Of a stretch of 12,688 bases of DNA, positions 1 through 6,174 are shown in pieces. The position numbers were made by a program, and so were the translations under genes. The notes under the pieces are model-generated. The model was given only the letters and a program-made list of their open reading frames with translations, did not search any database and had not been told where the DNA came from. Positions within the stretch are counted from its first letter, which is position 1; each line of letters begins with the position of its first letter. The DNA comes from an uncultured Collinsella sp. Its GTDB lineage: Bacteria > Actinomycetota > Coriobacteriia > Coriobacteriales > Coriobacteriaceae. Where the stretch lies: positions 1-12,688 of the forward strand of contig UQUL01000051.1 in NCBI GenBank assembly GCA_900544235.1. Reading direction: 5' to 3'.

Positions 1-26
1 GGCCCGTGGGTTATACCCTAAGAGCA

Positions 27-49
27 AACCACCCTTTTTAAGGGTGGTT
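27..49. terminator. Perfect 10-bp hairpin, possible terminator
   Basis: Positions 27-36 and 40-49 form a perfect 10-bp stem with a 3-nt TTT loop. No proper T-run follows on the plus strand; on the minus strand only TTT follows at once. It could end a plus-strand gene lying before the window or the minus-strand transcript from the acetyltransferase. Confidence 0.4.
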
Positions 50-199
50 CTGATTGTACATTTGAGGAAATACGTTAGCTCGTCCGGCTGACTACCGCGT
101 CTAAAAGCTTCAAAAATGCCCCGAATCGCTGCTACTAAAAAGGTAACAGTACTCATATTTGATGTTTTTTGTCCACAGCCATTTGTAAACCCCTAGATA

Positions 200-231
200 G
201 CGACCTTAAGAAGGGCTTTGTCGGTCGTTTT
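200..231 (+). terminator. Weak terminator-like hairpin with T-run
   Basis: CGACC at 201-205 pairs with GGTCG at 223-227. A small AAG/CTT stem (208-210 with 216-218) lies inside, and TTTT follows at 228-231. The stem is short with a large internal loop, so this is only a candidate intrinsic terminator for plus-strand transcription entering the window. Confidence 0.3.
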
Positions 232-288
232 GATCAAGACTGTCCCCAGCGACTAGGTGTGGCTGCTGCCAAGGAGTGTCCCGGGGTG

Positions 289-319
289 CCGGCACAAAGG
301 GAACGTCCCTAACTGCCGG
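289..319 (-). terminator. Hairpin just after the acetyltransferase stop
   Basis: CCGGCA (289-294) pairs with TGCCGG (314-319). Inside, AGGGA (298-302) pairs with TCCCT (306-310) around a 3-nt loop. It begins 2 nt beyond the minus-strand stop codon at 322-324, so it is well placed to end that transcript. No T-run follows on the minus strand, so it may be an RNA 3'-end stabiliser rather than a classic intrinsic terminator. Confidence 0.35.
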
Positions 320-321
320 GC

Positions 322-963
322 CTAGGCTGTTAGGTCGAGTTCGTAGAGGAAGCTTTCGCGCGGCATGGCGTGGCGGCGTTCCTCGCGGTTGGCGCGGTGC
401 GTGGCGGTGCGCTTAAAGCCGTGCAACTCGTAGAACTTCCACGAACAGTTGGAGTCGGTGTACAGGTGTGCGCTGGTCGCCCCGCACGAGGACAGATGCG
501 AGATTGCGGCGTCGAGCAGTACCGATCCCACGCCCAGGCCGTGGACGTCAGGGTCGACGGCGAGCAGCGTGACCTCGTTGTCATGTGGCAGTGGGCTTTT
601 CTCGAGCAGACGGTTGTTGGTTCGAATGGTGGCGCGCACAAACGAGAGGTACTCGGCGCACGACTCGGGTTCTAGCTCACGCATCTGCGACAACAGCGCA
701 CGCTCGGTATCCATCCAGTGCTCCTTAACGGTGGTGCCGGAACTCTGTTCCGCGCGCGCAAGCGAAATACCGCGCGCCTCGCCATCGATAACTGCAACCT
801 GCGAAAACGTCGAGGAAGAAAGGCAGTAGGCAAGATCGCACGCGGCCTCAAGGCGGTTGTACTCATCGTTATCCGAATTGTTATGCCAAAGCTGCTGCAG
901 AATCAGCGCGATGGCGTCGAAGTCTTCGGTATCAAACGGTCGGTAGAGAACCCGCGAGACCAT
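322..963 (-). CDS. GNAT-family N-acetyltransferase
   Basis: This 213-residue protein has the signatures of the GCN5-related acetyltransferase fold, which transfers an acetyl group from acetyl-CoA to an amine. Motif A is visible as strand LLAVDPDV (133-140) followed by the acetyl-CoA pyrophosphate loop HGLGVG (141-146). Motif B is LYTDSNCSWKFYELHGF (167-183), with the usual aromatic-x-x-x-GF ending. The first 125 residues are divergent and probably set substrate specificity. The ATG at 963-961 is preceded on the minus strand by AGAGG at about 5 nt spacing. The gene is monocistronic here and divergent from purH across 277 bp. The substrate (small molecule, peptide or protein N-terminus) cannot be told from sequence. 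Family assignment is firm; function is generic. Confidence 0.9.
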   Translation of the reverse strand: MVSRVLYRPFDTEDFDAIALILQQLWHNNSDNDEYNRLEAACDLAYCLSSSTFSQVAVIDGEARGISLARAEQSSGTTVKEHWMDTERALLSQMRELEPESCAEYLSFVRATIRTNNRLLEKSPLPHDNEVTLLAVDPDVHGLGVGSVLLDAAISHLSSCGATSAHLYTDSNCSWKFYELHGFKRTATHRANREERRHAMPRESFLYELDLTA

Positions 964-1240
964 GGTGCCTCTTTCTATTGCGGATGCATATCGAGCACAG
1001 TTCTACCACGCCATTGGCATCTAATTATGGTGCCCCTGTGTTCCATGAACTCACCGTGCCCGGTGCCGTGCCCATCCCCTCTGCTCGCAAACTTTTTCTG
1101 CATATGCGCCCGTTGCGGGGTGCATCGATGCGCTCGATGCGCTACATTAAATCAGTATTTTCAATGCCGCTGCGCGAGCGCTGCAGATCGACGTATCACC
1201 GACTCACAGAGCACGGCGGCGTACCAGACAGGAGGACTGC

Positions 1241-2848
1241 ATGGGATCTGATGTGAAGATCGCACGCGCGTTGATCTCGGTTACCGATAAGACGGGCGTC
1301 GTCGATTTCGCACGGACGCTGGTTGACGACTTTGGCGTCGAGATCATCTCTACGGGCGGCACGGCTCGTGCCATCGAGGACGCGGGCGTTCCCGTAACCC
1401 CCATCGAGGAGTTCACGGGCTATCCCGAGATGATGGACGGCCGCGTCAAGACGCTGCACCCCAAGGTTCACGGCGCGCTGCTGGCCCGCCGCGATTCCGA
1501 GCAGCACATGCAGGAGGCCGCTGAGCACGGCATTAAGTTGATCGACCTGGTCGTCGTCAACCTGTACGAGTTCGAGAAGACCGTTGCCAACCCCGAGGTC
1601 ACCTTCGCGGACGCTATCGAGCACATCGACATCGGTGGCCCCTCTATGCTGCGCTCTGCTGCCAAGAACGCCGCGAGCGTTACCGTCATCTCCGACCCGG
1701 CCGACTATGATGCCGTCCTGGCCGAGATGCACGAGACCGGTGGCTGCACCACGCTTTCCACCCGTCGTCGCCTGCAGGTGAAGGTCTACCAGACCACCGC
1801 CGCCTACGACACGGCTATCTCCCGTTGGCTTGCCGCCCAGGCAAGCGACGTGGCGGACACCTCTGCCAAGCTCGAGATCTCGCTGGAGAAGGTCGACGAC
1901 CTGCGCTATGGCGAGAATCCTCAGCAGAAGGCTACGGTCTACCGCTTCGCCGAGGGCTGCGAGAACACCGCGAGCTCGCAGTTCCCGCTCGTGGGCTCCG
2001 AGCAGATCCAGGGCAAGCCGCTCAGCTACAACAACTATCTGGATGCCGATGCCGCTTGGAACCTGGTCCGCGAGTTCGACGAGCCGGCCTGCGTGATCCT
2101 CAAGCACCAGAACCCTTGCGGTTCTGCCGTTGCCGAGGACATCACGGCTGCCTACGACCGCGCATTCGCCTGCGATCCCAAGAGCGCCTTTGGCGGCATC
2201 ATCGCCTGCAACCGCGAGGTTCCCTATGAGCTGGTCGAGCACTTTGCCGATCAGAACAAGCAGTTCGTCGAGGTCATCATCGCCCCGAGCTACACTGCCG
2301 AGGCGCTCGAGCGCATGGCCAAGCGCCCCAACCTGCGCGTGCTGGCCACCGGCGGCGTGGACCACGGCGCCCAGGTGGAGCTGCGCTCCATCGACGGCGG
2401 CATGCTGGTGCAGGAAGTCGACCACGTGACCGAGGATCCCGCGACCTTTACGTTCCCCACCGACCGCAAGCCCACCGACGCCGAGATGGCCGAGCTCGAG
2501 TTTGCCTGGAAGGTCTGCAAGGGCGTTAAGTCCAACGCCATCTTGGTTTCCAAGGGCAAGGCCGGCATTGGCATGGGCCCGGGTCAGCCTAACCGCGTTG
2601 ACTCTGCGCTGCTTGCCTGCGAGCGTGCCGAGGACTTCTGCGAGCGCGAGGGCGTGGAGAAGGGCGGCTTTGCCTGTGCAAGCGACGCGTTCTTCCCGTT
2701 CCGCGACAATGTTGACGTGCTCGCCGCGCACGGTGTGACCTGCATCATCCAGCCCGGTGGCTCCAAGCGCGACGATGAGAGCATCCAGGCCTGCAATGAG
2801 CATGGCATCGCGATGGTCTTTACGGGTGCCAGGCATTTTAGGCACTAG
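1241..2848 (+). CDS. purH: Bifunctional AICAR transformylase / IMP cyclohydrolase PurH
   Basis: This cytosolic enzyme catalyses the last two steps of de novo purine synthesis: formylation of AICAR with 10-formyl-THF, then ring closure to IMP. Residues 1-150 form the MGS-like cyclohydrolase domain, with SVTDKTG, STGGTARAIED, FTGYPEMMDGRVKTLHP and HGALLARR. The transformylase domain follows with LRYGENPQQKA, LSYNNYLDADAAW, the catalytic-lysine/histidine motif LKHQNPCG, AFGGIIACN, KSNAILVSKG, GPGQPNRVDS, SDAFFPF and the C-terminal motifs IIQPGGSKRDDE and FTGARHFRH. At 535 aa it is full length for the family. The ATG at 1241 has AGGAGG (1230-1235) 5 nt upstream, which settles the start. No other pur gene is adjacent. 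The 277-bp upstream region presumably holds its promoter, but no clear -35/-10 pair is visible. It is followed by stacked hairpins. Confidence 0.98.
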   Translation: MGSDVKIARALISVTDKTGVVDFARTLVDDFGVEIISTGGTARAIEDAGVPVTPIEEFTGYPEMMDGRVKTLHPKVHGALLARRDSEQHMQEAAEHGIKLIDLVVVNLYEFEKTVANPEVTFADAIEHIDIGGPSMLRSAAKNAASVTVISDPADYDAVLAEMHETGGCTTLSTRRRLQVKVYQTTAAYDTAISRWLAAQASDVADTSAKLEISLEKVDDLRYGENPQQKATVYRFAEGCENTASSQFPLVGSEQIQGKPLSYNNYLDADAAWNLVREFDEPACVILKHQNPCGSAVAEDITAAYDRAFACDPKSAFGGIIACNREVPYELVEHFADQNKQFVEVIIAPSYTAEALERMAKRPNLRVLATGGVDHGAQVELRSIDGGMLVQEVDHVTEDPATFTFPTDRKPTDAEMAELEFAWKVCKGVKSNAILVSKGKAGIGMGPGQPNRVDSALLACERAEDFCEREGVEKGGFACASDAFFPFRDNVDVLAAHGVTCIIQPGGSKRDDESIQACNEHGIAMVFTGARHFRH

Positions 2849-2852
2849 AGGC

Positions 2853-2947
2853 TTTCCCAAGCACCCGACCTTGCCCCTCAAACCGTCGCTTGCGTACATT
2901 TAGTACGCGGCGCTCCTCTTTCGGGGCAATCTCGGGCACTTGGAAAA
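2853..2947. repeat. 95-nt imperfect inverted repeat after purH
   Basis: A long hairpin starts 5 nt after the purH stop. Segments pair in order: TTT 2853-2855 with AAA 2945-2947, CCAAG 2857-2861 with CTTGG 2939-2943, CCCGA 2864-2868 with TCGGG 2932-2936, TTGCCCC 2871-2877 with GGGGCAA 2923-2929, and GCGTAC 2892-2897 with GTACGC 2903-2908. The central loop is ATTTA (2898-2902). The stretch between the TTGCCCC and GCGTAC arms is an internal loop. Blocks GGGGCAA and CTCGGGCA recur in the same order in the perfect palindrome at 12584-12688, whose centre ATTAA is similar. It may be a dispersed palindromic element or a 3'-end structure of purH mRNA. Confidence 0.75.
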
Positions 2948-2949
2948 CC

Positions 2950-2979
2950 CTTAATGGGATGTTGTTCTATCCCATTAAG
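2950..2979. repeat. 11-bp perfect inverted repeat with 8-nt loop
   Basis: CTTAATGGGAT (2950-2960) is exactly complementary to 2969-2979, separated by GTTGTTCT. No T-run follows, so it is not a standard terminator. It lies between the long purH hairpin and the intrinsic terminator at 3021. It could be a further transcript-end structure or a protein-binding palindrome for the downstream gene. Confidence 0.6.
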
Positions 2980-3020
2980 CTGATCGGTCGCCTGACCATA
3001 TCGTCAAAATAATCTCCGCA

Positions 3021-3055
3021 AAAGACGGTCGCTCCGTTTGGAGGGCCGTCTTTTT
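3021..3055 (+). terminator. Intrinsic terminator after purH
   Basis: AAAGACGG (3021-3028) pairs with CCGTCTTT (3046-3053), extended inward by CTCC/GGAG (3032-3035 with 3040-3043) around a GTTT loop. T-run 3051-3055 follows. The A-run on the left arm gives a T-run on the minus strand too, but no minus-strand gene needs it. It separates purH from the gene at 3072. Confidence 0.8.
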
Positions 3056-3063
3056 GGTATAAG
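3037..3063 (+). promoter_or_regulatory. Candidate promoter of the 3072 gene
   Basis: TATAAG at 3058-3063 resembles a -10 box. TTTGGA at 3037-3042 is a possible -35 with a short 15-bp spacer, lying inside the preceding terminator. If real, transcription would begin near 3070, which would favour the inner ATG at 3096 over the ATG at 3072 as translation start. Confidence 0.3.
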
Positions 3064-3071
3064 AGGACGGA

Positions 3072-3803
3072 ATGACTAACACGAAAGGTACAACCATGCC
3101 CCAGATTGATGATGCCGAGCTGTTTGGCAATGCTGAGGATCAGCGTGCGTATGAGGACTTTTGCGCCAATCAGGAGGCGGTCGAGACGTTTACGCTCGAC
3201 AAGCCCGCGCTTGTCTGCCGTTGGCGCATGTCCAATAAAAAGGTGCCCATGCTCAACCGCCACATTCGCGCACTGTCCGAGCGCCTGGTGCAGGGCGAGC
3301 CGCTTACCCATAACATGCTCAGCTGGGCCAAGCAGCACGTTGAGTGGTCGCTTGCCGAGGGCGATTACACCGCACGCGACGGCGTGCTCATGCTGGTGAT
3401 CGACATCAACGGCAATGCCGCCATGACGGTGGGGGAGTACGAGCCGCTCGCCGATACGTCGGCCAAGGCGCTGCGTGCCCGTTCCGCTGAGGCTCGCTCC
3501 GAGGCCGACGAAACCGGCGTGGCGCCCGAGCTGCTCGCCGCCGTCAACAACGGCGAGCTTGCCTTTGTGGCGCCGGCGGACGAGTTCCTGTGCGGCACGG
3601 CGACGCTCATCGAGCAGCTGGCCCAGACCAAGGGCATCCCGGTCACGCGCGTAGACATTCCCGCGCAGCTCAAGGGCGCCCTGTTCCTAGTGAGCGACGA
3701 GCACGGCGTGGTCCCCGCTGCCGAGACGGACGCCACCGACGCCGACGCCGCCACGGTCGCCTTCTTCGCCGAAGGCTACGAAAAGCTCCGCGCCCGCCGC
3801 TAA
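3072..3803 (+). CDS. Uncharacterised 243-residue protein
   Basis: I do not recognise this family. The protein looks soluble: no signal peptide or membrane segment is visible. It is acidic and rich in Ala and Glu. An N-terminal part (about 15-110) contains WRMSNKKVPMLNRHIRALSERL and a hydrophobic core strand VLMLVIDINGNAAMTVGEY. A charged Ala/Arg/Glu helix-like linker (about 130-160) leads to a C-terminal part with ALFLVSDEHGVVPA. The strand pattern 'LVIDxxGN' and 'FLVSDEHGVV' faintly recalls class IV aminotransferases, but no PLP lysine motif can be named, so no function is assigned. Two starts compete: ATG 3072 has GAGG 5 nt upstream, and ATG 3096 has AAAGG 7 nt upstream and would suit the candidate promoter better. 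The gene stands alone between a terminator and a REP-like stem-loop. Confidence 0.8.
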   Translation: MTNTKGTTMPQIDDAELFGNAEDQRAYEDFCANQEAVETFTLDKPALVCRWRMSNKKVPMLNRHIRALSERLVQGEPLTHNMLSWAKQHVEWSLAEGDYTARDGVLMLVIDINGNAAMTVGEYEPLADTSAKALRARSAEARSEADETGVAPELLAAVNNGELAFVAPADEFLCGTATLIEQLAQTKGIPVTRVDIPAQLKGALFLVSDEHGVVPAAETDATDADAATVAFFAEGYEKLRARR

Positions 3804-3845
3804 ATGATTTTCTGGGACGGGGATTAAAGAATCATTTTGGTCCCC
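3802..3845. repeat. REP-like stem-loop
   Basis: AAATGATT (3802-3809) is perfectly complementary to AATCATTT (3830-3837), enclosing a G-rich 20-nt loop with GGGACGGGGATTAAAG. That loop can also pair with GGTCCCC at 3839-3845, so two folds are possible. The element overlaps the TAA stop (3801-3803) of the upstream gene. The layout (short stem, G-rich loop, complementary tail) resembles extragenic palindromes mobilised by REP-associated tyrosine transposases, and a similar element lies at 9491-9523. It could also act as a weak terminator. Confidence 0.45.
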
Positions 3846-3907
3846 GCCACCGCTGCGAGTGCGAGGTGGACAAAACGCCCCCGCTCGCGAACAGTTCTGT
3901 CACCTTG

Positions 3908-3948
3908 GCACCGCGCGCGGTGCACACCTGCAGTTTCGCAGCCATAAT
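3908..3948 (+). promoter_or_regulatory. 16-bp palindrome and -10-like box before the response regulator
   Basis: Positions 3908-3923 are a perfect 16-bp palindrome (GCACCGCG followed by CGCGGTGC). CATAAT at 3943-3948 is a fair -10 box, and the matching -35 position (about 3920-3925) overlaps the right end of the palindrome and has no consensus -35. A palindrome over the -35 of a promoter lacking a good -35 is a typical arrangement for an activator or repressor site. It lies 58 bp before the regulator start codon. Confidence 0.4.
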
Positions 3949-3981
3949 GGTGGCAAGACAACCAAGAGGGGAGCGGAACCC

Positions 3982-4653
3982 ATGCCGCTGATCTATATCG
4001 TTGAGGACGACGAGCCCATCCGTCGCGAGCTCGCCGACATCCTCGCCCGTGCCGGTTTTGGGGTTGAGGCCTGCGAATCGTTCGAGCACGTCTCGCGCGA
4101 TATTCTCGCCGCCGCACCCGACCTGGTGCTGCTCGACCTGACGCTTCCCGTCAAGGACGGCCAGCATATCTGCCACGAGGTTCGCCGCGAATCCGAGGTT
4201 CCCATCATCGTCCTCACGTCTCGCACGACCGAGATCGACGAGGTCATGGCCATGACGCTCGGCGCGGACGACTTTGTTCCCAAGCCCTACAGCGCGCGCG
4301 TGCTCGTGGCCCGCATCAATGCCCTGCTGCGCCGCACCACGGCGGCAGGCGAGCGCAGCACACTTGTCCACAAGGGGCTGGAGCTCGACCTCGCCCGCTC
4401 CATGGTTACCAACACGCAAACCGGCACTAGCACCGAGCTCACCAAAAACGAGCTGCGTATCCTTTCACTGCTTCTGAGCCGCGCGGGCAAGATCGTCTCG
4501 CGCTCGGCCATCATGCAGGACCTGTGGGACTCCGACGCCTTCGTGGACGACAATACGCTCACCGTCAACATCAACCGTCTGCGCACCACGCTCGAAAAAA
4601 TCGGCATCAAGGGGTATTTGACAACGCACCGCGGCCAAGGCTATTCGGTCTAG
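3982..4653 (+). CDS. OmpR-family response regulator
   Basis: This cytosolic DNA-binding partner of the histidine kinase encoded 9 nt downstream is 223 aa, the normal OmpR-family length. Receiver domain residues 1-120: acidic pair D9-D10, phosphoacceptor D52 in LVLLDLTLP, T79 in IIVLTS and K101 in FVPKPYS. The C-terminal winged helix (about 128-223) shows LTKNELRILSLLLSRAGKIVSR, LWDSDAFVDDNTLTVNINRLR and the ending THRGQGYSV. The receiver resembles those of BceR/GraR antimicrobial-peptide systems. The ATG at 3982 has a strong AGAGGGGAG upstream (3965-3973). The reading frame stays open back to 3859, but that extra 41-residue stretch lacks an RBS, is not receiver-like and covers the palindrome. 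Probably autoregulated through the upstream palindrome (inference). Confidence 0.96.
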   Translation: MPLIYIVEDDEPIRRELADILARAGFGVEACESFEHVSRDILAAAPDLVLLDLTLPVKDGQHICHEVRRESEVPIIVLTSRTTEIDEVMAMTLGADDFVPKPYSARVLVARINALLRRTTAAGERSTLVHKGLELDLARSMVTNTQTGTSTELTKNELRILSLLLSRAGKIVSRSAIMQDLWDSDAFVDDNTLTVNINRLRTTLEKIGIKGYLTTHRGQGYSV

Positions 4654-4662
4654 GGGCCGGCT

Positions 4663-5706
4663 ATGTCGTTTGGCAAGTTCTTTAAAGATGCGCTGCTTCC
4701 CGTCGCCGTGTGGACGTGCGGCGTGCTGCTGAGCTGCTTTGTGCTGACGGTCGCCGGCGCCCCCGTTTCCATCGTGGTCGTGGCGGTCAGCGTGTCCTTT
4801 ATCTTTGGCATGCTGGGCATCGTGATCGAGTATGCGCGTCGCCGTCGCTTTCTGCGTCAGCTGGAGCGTGCGGCAGAGGAGCTCGAGAGTCCCGCATGGG
4901 TGCAGGAGATGGTGCAATGCCCGACCTATGCCGAGGGCGAGCTCGAGTACGAGGTCTTGCGCCGGGTGGGCAAGGCGGCATGCGACGAGGTTGCCGAAGG
5001 CCGGCGTCAGACCGATGACTATCGCGACTATATCGAGAGCTGGGTCCACGAGGCCAAGCTGCCCCTGGCGGCGGCCCATCTGATTTTGGAAAACCTGGAT
5101 GGCAGCGAAGACGACCTGTCGCGTGTGGATGACCTGGGTCGCGAGCTGGCTCGCGTGGAGCGCTATATCGACCAGGCGCTGTACTACGCGCGCTCGGAAG
5201 TCGTGGAGCGGGACTACCTGATTCGCCGCTGGGATCTCAAGACCCTGGTGACGGGCGCGATTAAGGCCAACGCGCGCGAGCTCATTGCGGCGCACGTGGC
5301 CCCGGTGTGCGAGAACCTCGACTTTGAGGTCTTTACCGACGAGAAGTGGCTCGAGTTTATTCTGGGCCAGCTCATTCAGAACAGCATTAAATATGCGCGC
5401 GCGGATGGCGCAAAGATCGTGTTTTCGGGTGCGTTGCTGGACGAGGGCCTGGCAAGCGAGCGCATCGAGCTTACCGTCGCGGACAACGGCTGCGGCGTGT
5501 GTGCGGCAGACCTGCCGCGCGTGTTCGAGAAGGGCTTTACCGGCGACAACGGCCGCACCACCAAGCGCGCAACGGGCATCGGTCTCTATCTGGTGGCGCG
5601 CCTGTGCTCCAAGATGGGCATCGACGTCACCGCAGCATCCGACTCCGACAAAGGCTTTGTCGTCACGTTTGCCTTCTCAACCAACAAGTTTCAATACTTC
5701 GAGTAG
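4663..5706 (+). CDS. Sensor histidine kinase, short two-TM (BceS/GraS-like)
   Basis: A membrane histidine kinase of 347 aa. Two hydrophobic helices (about 10-30 and 35-56) are joined by only a few residues, so there is almost no extracellular sensor. This is the hallmark of intramembrane-sensing kinases. A coiled linker follows. H-box ESWVHEAKLPLAAAHLILEN has phosphoacceptor H129 and closely matches the 'WVHEIKTP' pattern of BceS-type kinases. ATP-binding boxes are N (QLIQNSIKYA, N240), G1 (VADNGCGV, D274), F (VFEKGFTG) and G2 (TGIGLYLV, 304-311). The start is 9 nt after the regulator stop with only a modest AGGGG, so translational coupling is likely. BceS-type kinases normally work with a BceAB ABC transporter that senses and exports peptide antibiotics; none is encoded in this window. 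The next gene is a hip operon. Confidence 0.95.
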   Translation: MSFGKFFKDALLPVAVWTCGVLLSCFVLTVAGAPVSIVVVAVSVSFIFGMLGIVIEYARRRRFLRQLERAAEELESPAWVQEMVQCPTYAEGELEYEVLRRVGKAACDEVAEGRRQTDDYRDYIESWVHEAKLPLAAAHLILENLDGSEDDLSRVDDLGRELARVERYIDQALYYARSEVVERDYLIRRWDLKTLVTGAIKANARELIAAHVAPVCENLDFEVFTDEKWLEFILGQLIQNSIKYARADGAKIVFSGALLDEGLASERIELTVADNGCGVCAADLPRVFEKGFTGDNGRTTKRATGIGLYLVARLCSKMGIDVTAASDSDKGFVVTFAFSTNKFQYFE

Positions 5707-5770
5707 TCGGGTCGTATGGCGTAGCCGTTCAGGATCTTCCCATTTAAGAAGAAATCAGGCTTTTCGGCAG

Positions 5771-5794
5771 CTATATTCCTGAACGGGAACATTG
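5771..5794 (+). promoter_or_regulatory. hip operator O1
   Basis: First of three 24-bp sites of the form CTATATTC-N8-GAACATWG upstream of hipB. O1 differs at 4 positions from the reverse complement of O3. The half-sites are imperfectly palindromic, fitting a dimeric Xre-type repressor. The E. coli HipB operators have the comparable design TATCC-N8-GGATA. It starts exactly 39 bp before O2. Confidence 0.7.
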
Positions 5795-5809
5795 CTAATG
5801 TAGTCAACA

Positions 5810-5833
5810 CTATATTCCCGTACATGAACATAG
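5810..5833 (+). promoter_or_regulatory. hip operator O2
   Basis: Second copy: CTATATTC, 8 nt, then GAACATAG. It is the most palindromic of the three, with the self-complementary centre GTAC. It lies over the expected -35 region of the candidate hip promoter, so HipB bound here would block RNA polymerase. It starts 39 bp after O1 and 39 bp before O3. Confidence 0.75.
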
Positions 5834-5844
5834 TGCTACAGTTT

Positions 5845-5850
5845 TATACT
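5845..5850 (+). promoter_or_regulatory. Candidate -10 box of the hipBA promoter
   Basis: TATACT matches TATAAT in 5 of 6 positions and lies 34 bp before hipB. No consensus -35 is seen 17 bp upstream (about 5822-5827, inside O2). Its position between and overlapping O2/O3 fits an autorepressed toxin-antitoxin promoter. Confidence 0.5.
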
Positions 5851-5872
5851 ATGTTCACGGACAGGAATATAG
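5849..5872 (-). promoter_or_regulatory. hip operator O3 (inverted orientation)
   Basis: Third copy, in opposite orientation: CTATGTTC, 8 nt, GAATATAG on the plus strand. Its reverse complement differs from O2 at only 3 of 24 positions. It overlaps the end of the candidate -10 box and the expected transcription start, and ends 11 bp before the hipB start codon, just ahead of the RBS. Confidence 0.75.
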
Positions 5873-5883
5873 CTGGAGGCGTC

Positions 5884-6174
5884 ATGAGAACGGTGACAAC
5901 GATTAAAAAGCTGGATGGGCGCATCAGGCTCAAACCGTCGGAAGTCGCTTTCTCGGAGCGCACGGTTTTCGATCCCGCCGAGATAGGGAAGGCCCTTAGG
6001 CTCAGAAGGCGTGAGCTCGGTTTGACTCAACGTGACGTCGCGACTATGACGGGTCGCAGTCTTCGTGTGATTGGTGATATCGAACGGGGGCGGACAACGG
6101 TCGAAATTGGTGTCATTTTCGATTACGCCTCCATCGTGGATATTGATTTTATTCTGAAGGTGAGGGGGAAGTAA
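5884..6174 (+). CDS. hipB: HipB-like Xre-family antitoxin / autorepressor
   Basis: A 96-residue protein with a helix-turn-helix of the Cro/C1 (HTH_3) type at about 34-90: IGKALRLRRRELGLTQ, then RDVATMTGRSLRVIGDIERG and the terminal DIDFILKVRG typical of HipB-type antitoxins. About 30 N-terminal residues precede the HTH. The role inferred from the family is to bind and neutralise the HipA kinase and, with it, to repress the operon at the three upstream 24-bp sites. ATG 5884 has GGAGG (5875-5879) 4 nt upstream. The open frame reaches back to 5824, but that start lies inside operator O2 and lacks an RBS. The stop overlaps the hipA start by one base (TAATG), so the genes are translationally coupled. 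Confidence in HipB identity comes mainly from the adjacent hipA. Confidence 0.92.
   Translation: MRTVTTIKKLDGRIRLKPSEVAFSERTVFDPAEIGKALRLRRRELGLTQRDVATMTGRSLRVIGDIERGRTTVEIGVIFDYASIVDIDFILKVRGK

Larger units (their letters stand above)
1..321. other. Non-coding stretch with several small hairpins
   Basis: No convincing coding region is visible on either strand, and no tRNA cloverleaf or rRNA-like stretch was found. The centre (about 60-240) is noticeably richer in A/T than the rest of the window. It holds three simple stem-loops, listed separately (27-49, 200-231, 289-319), and a 6-bp stem with a 7-nt loop near 75-93. The stretch lies downstream of the minus-strand acetyltransferase gene and downstream of whatever plus-strand gene precedes the window, so it is probably a region between convergent genes. 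A small RNA cannot be excluded. Confidence 0.5.

Noticed and set aside
1..321. tRNA or structured RNA gene at the left end
   Set aside because: No cloverleaf, no GTTCRANNC T-loop and no CCA-type end were found.
1040..1050. GTTC-CAT-GAAC palindrome between the acetyltransferase gene and purH
   Set aside because: Only 4-bp arms; too short to support a specific operator without comparative data.
978..1256. Small open frame upstream of purH
   Set aside because: No RBS, no family resemblance, and it overlaps the purH start in another frame. The region is more likely the promoter/leader.
1196..2899. Minus-strand open frame of 567 codons opposite purH
   Set aside because: Shadow of purH, low-complexity Gly/Val/Leu/Asp-rich translation without a known fold or good RBS.
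3859..3981. N-terminal extension of the response regulator
   Set aside because: Receiver domains start at the MPLIYIVEDD strand; ATG 3982 has a strong RBS, and the extension covers a perfect palindrome.
5771..5872. CRISPR-like array (three repeats with equal 15-bp gaps)
   Set aside because: Repeats are short and imperfectly palindromic, one is inverted, gaps are only 15 bp, and they sit directly before hipB: operators, not CRISPR.
5824..5883. N-terminal extension of HipB
   Set aside because: That start lies within operator O2 and upstream of the likely transcription start; GGAGG before 5884 fixes the start.
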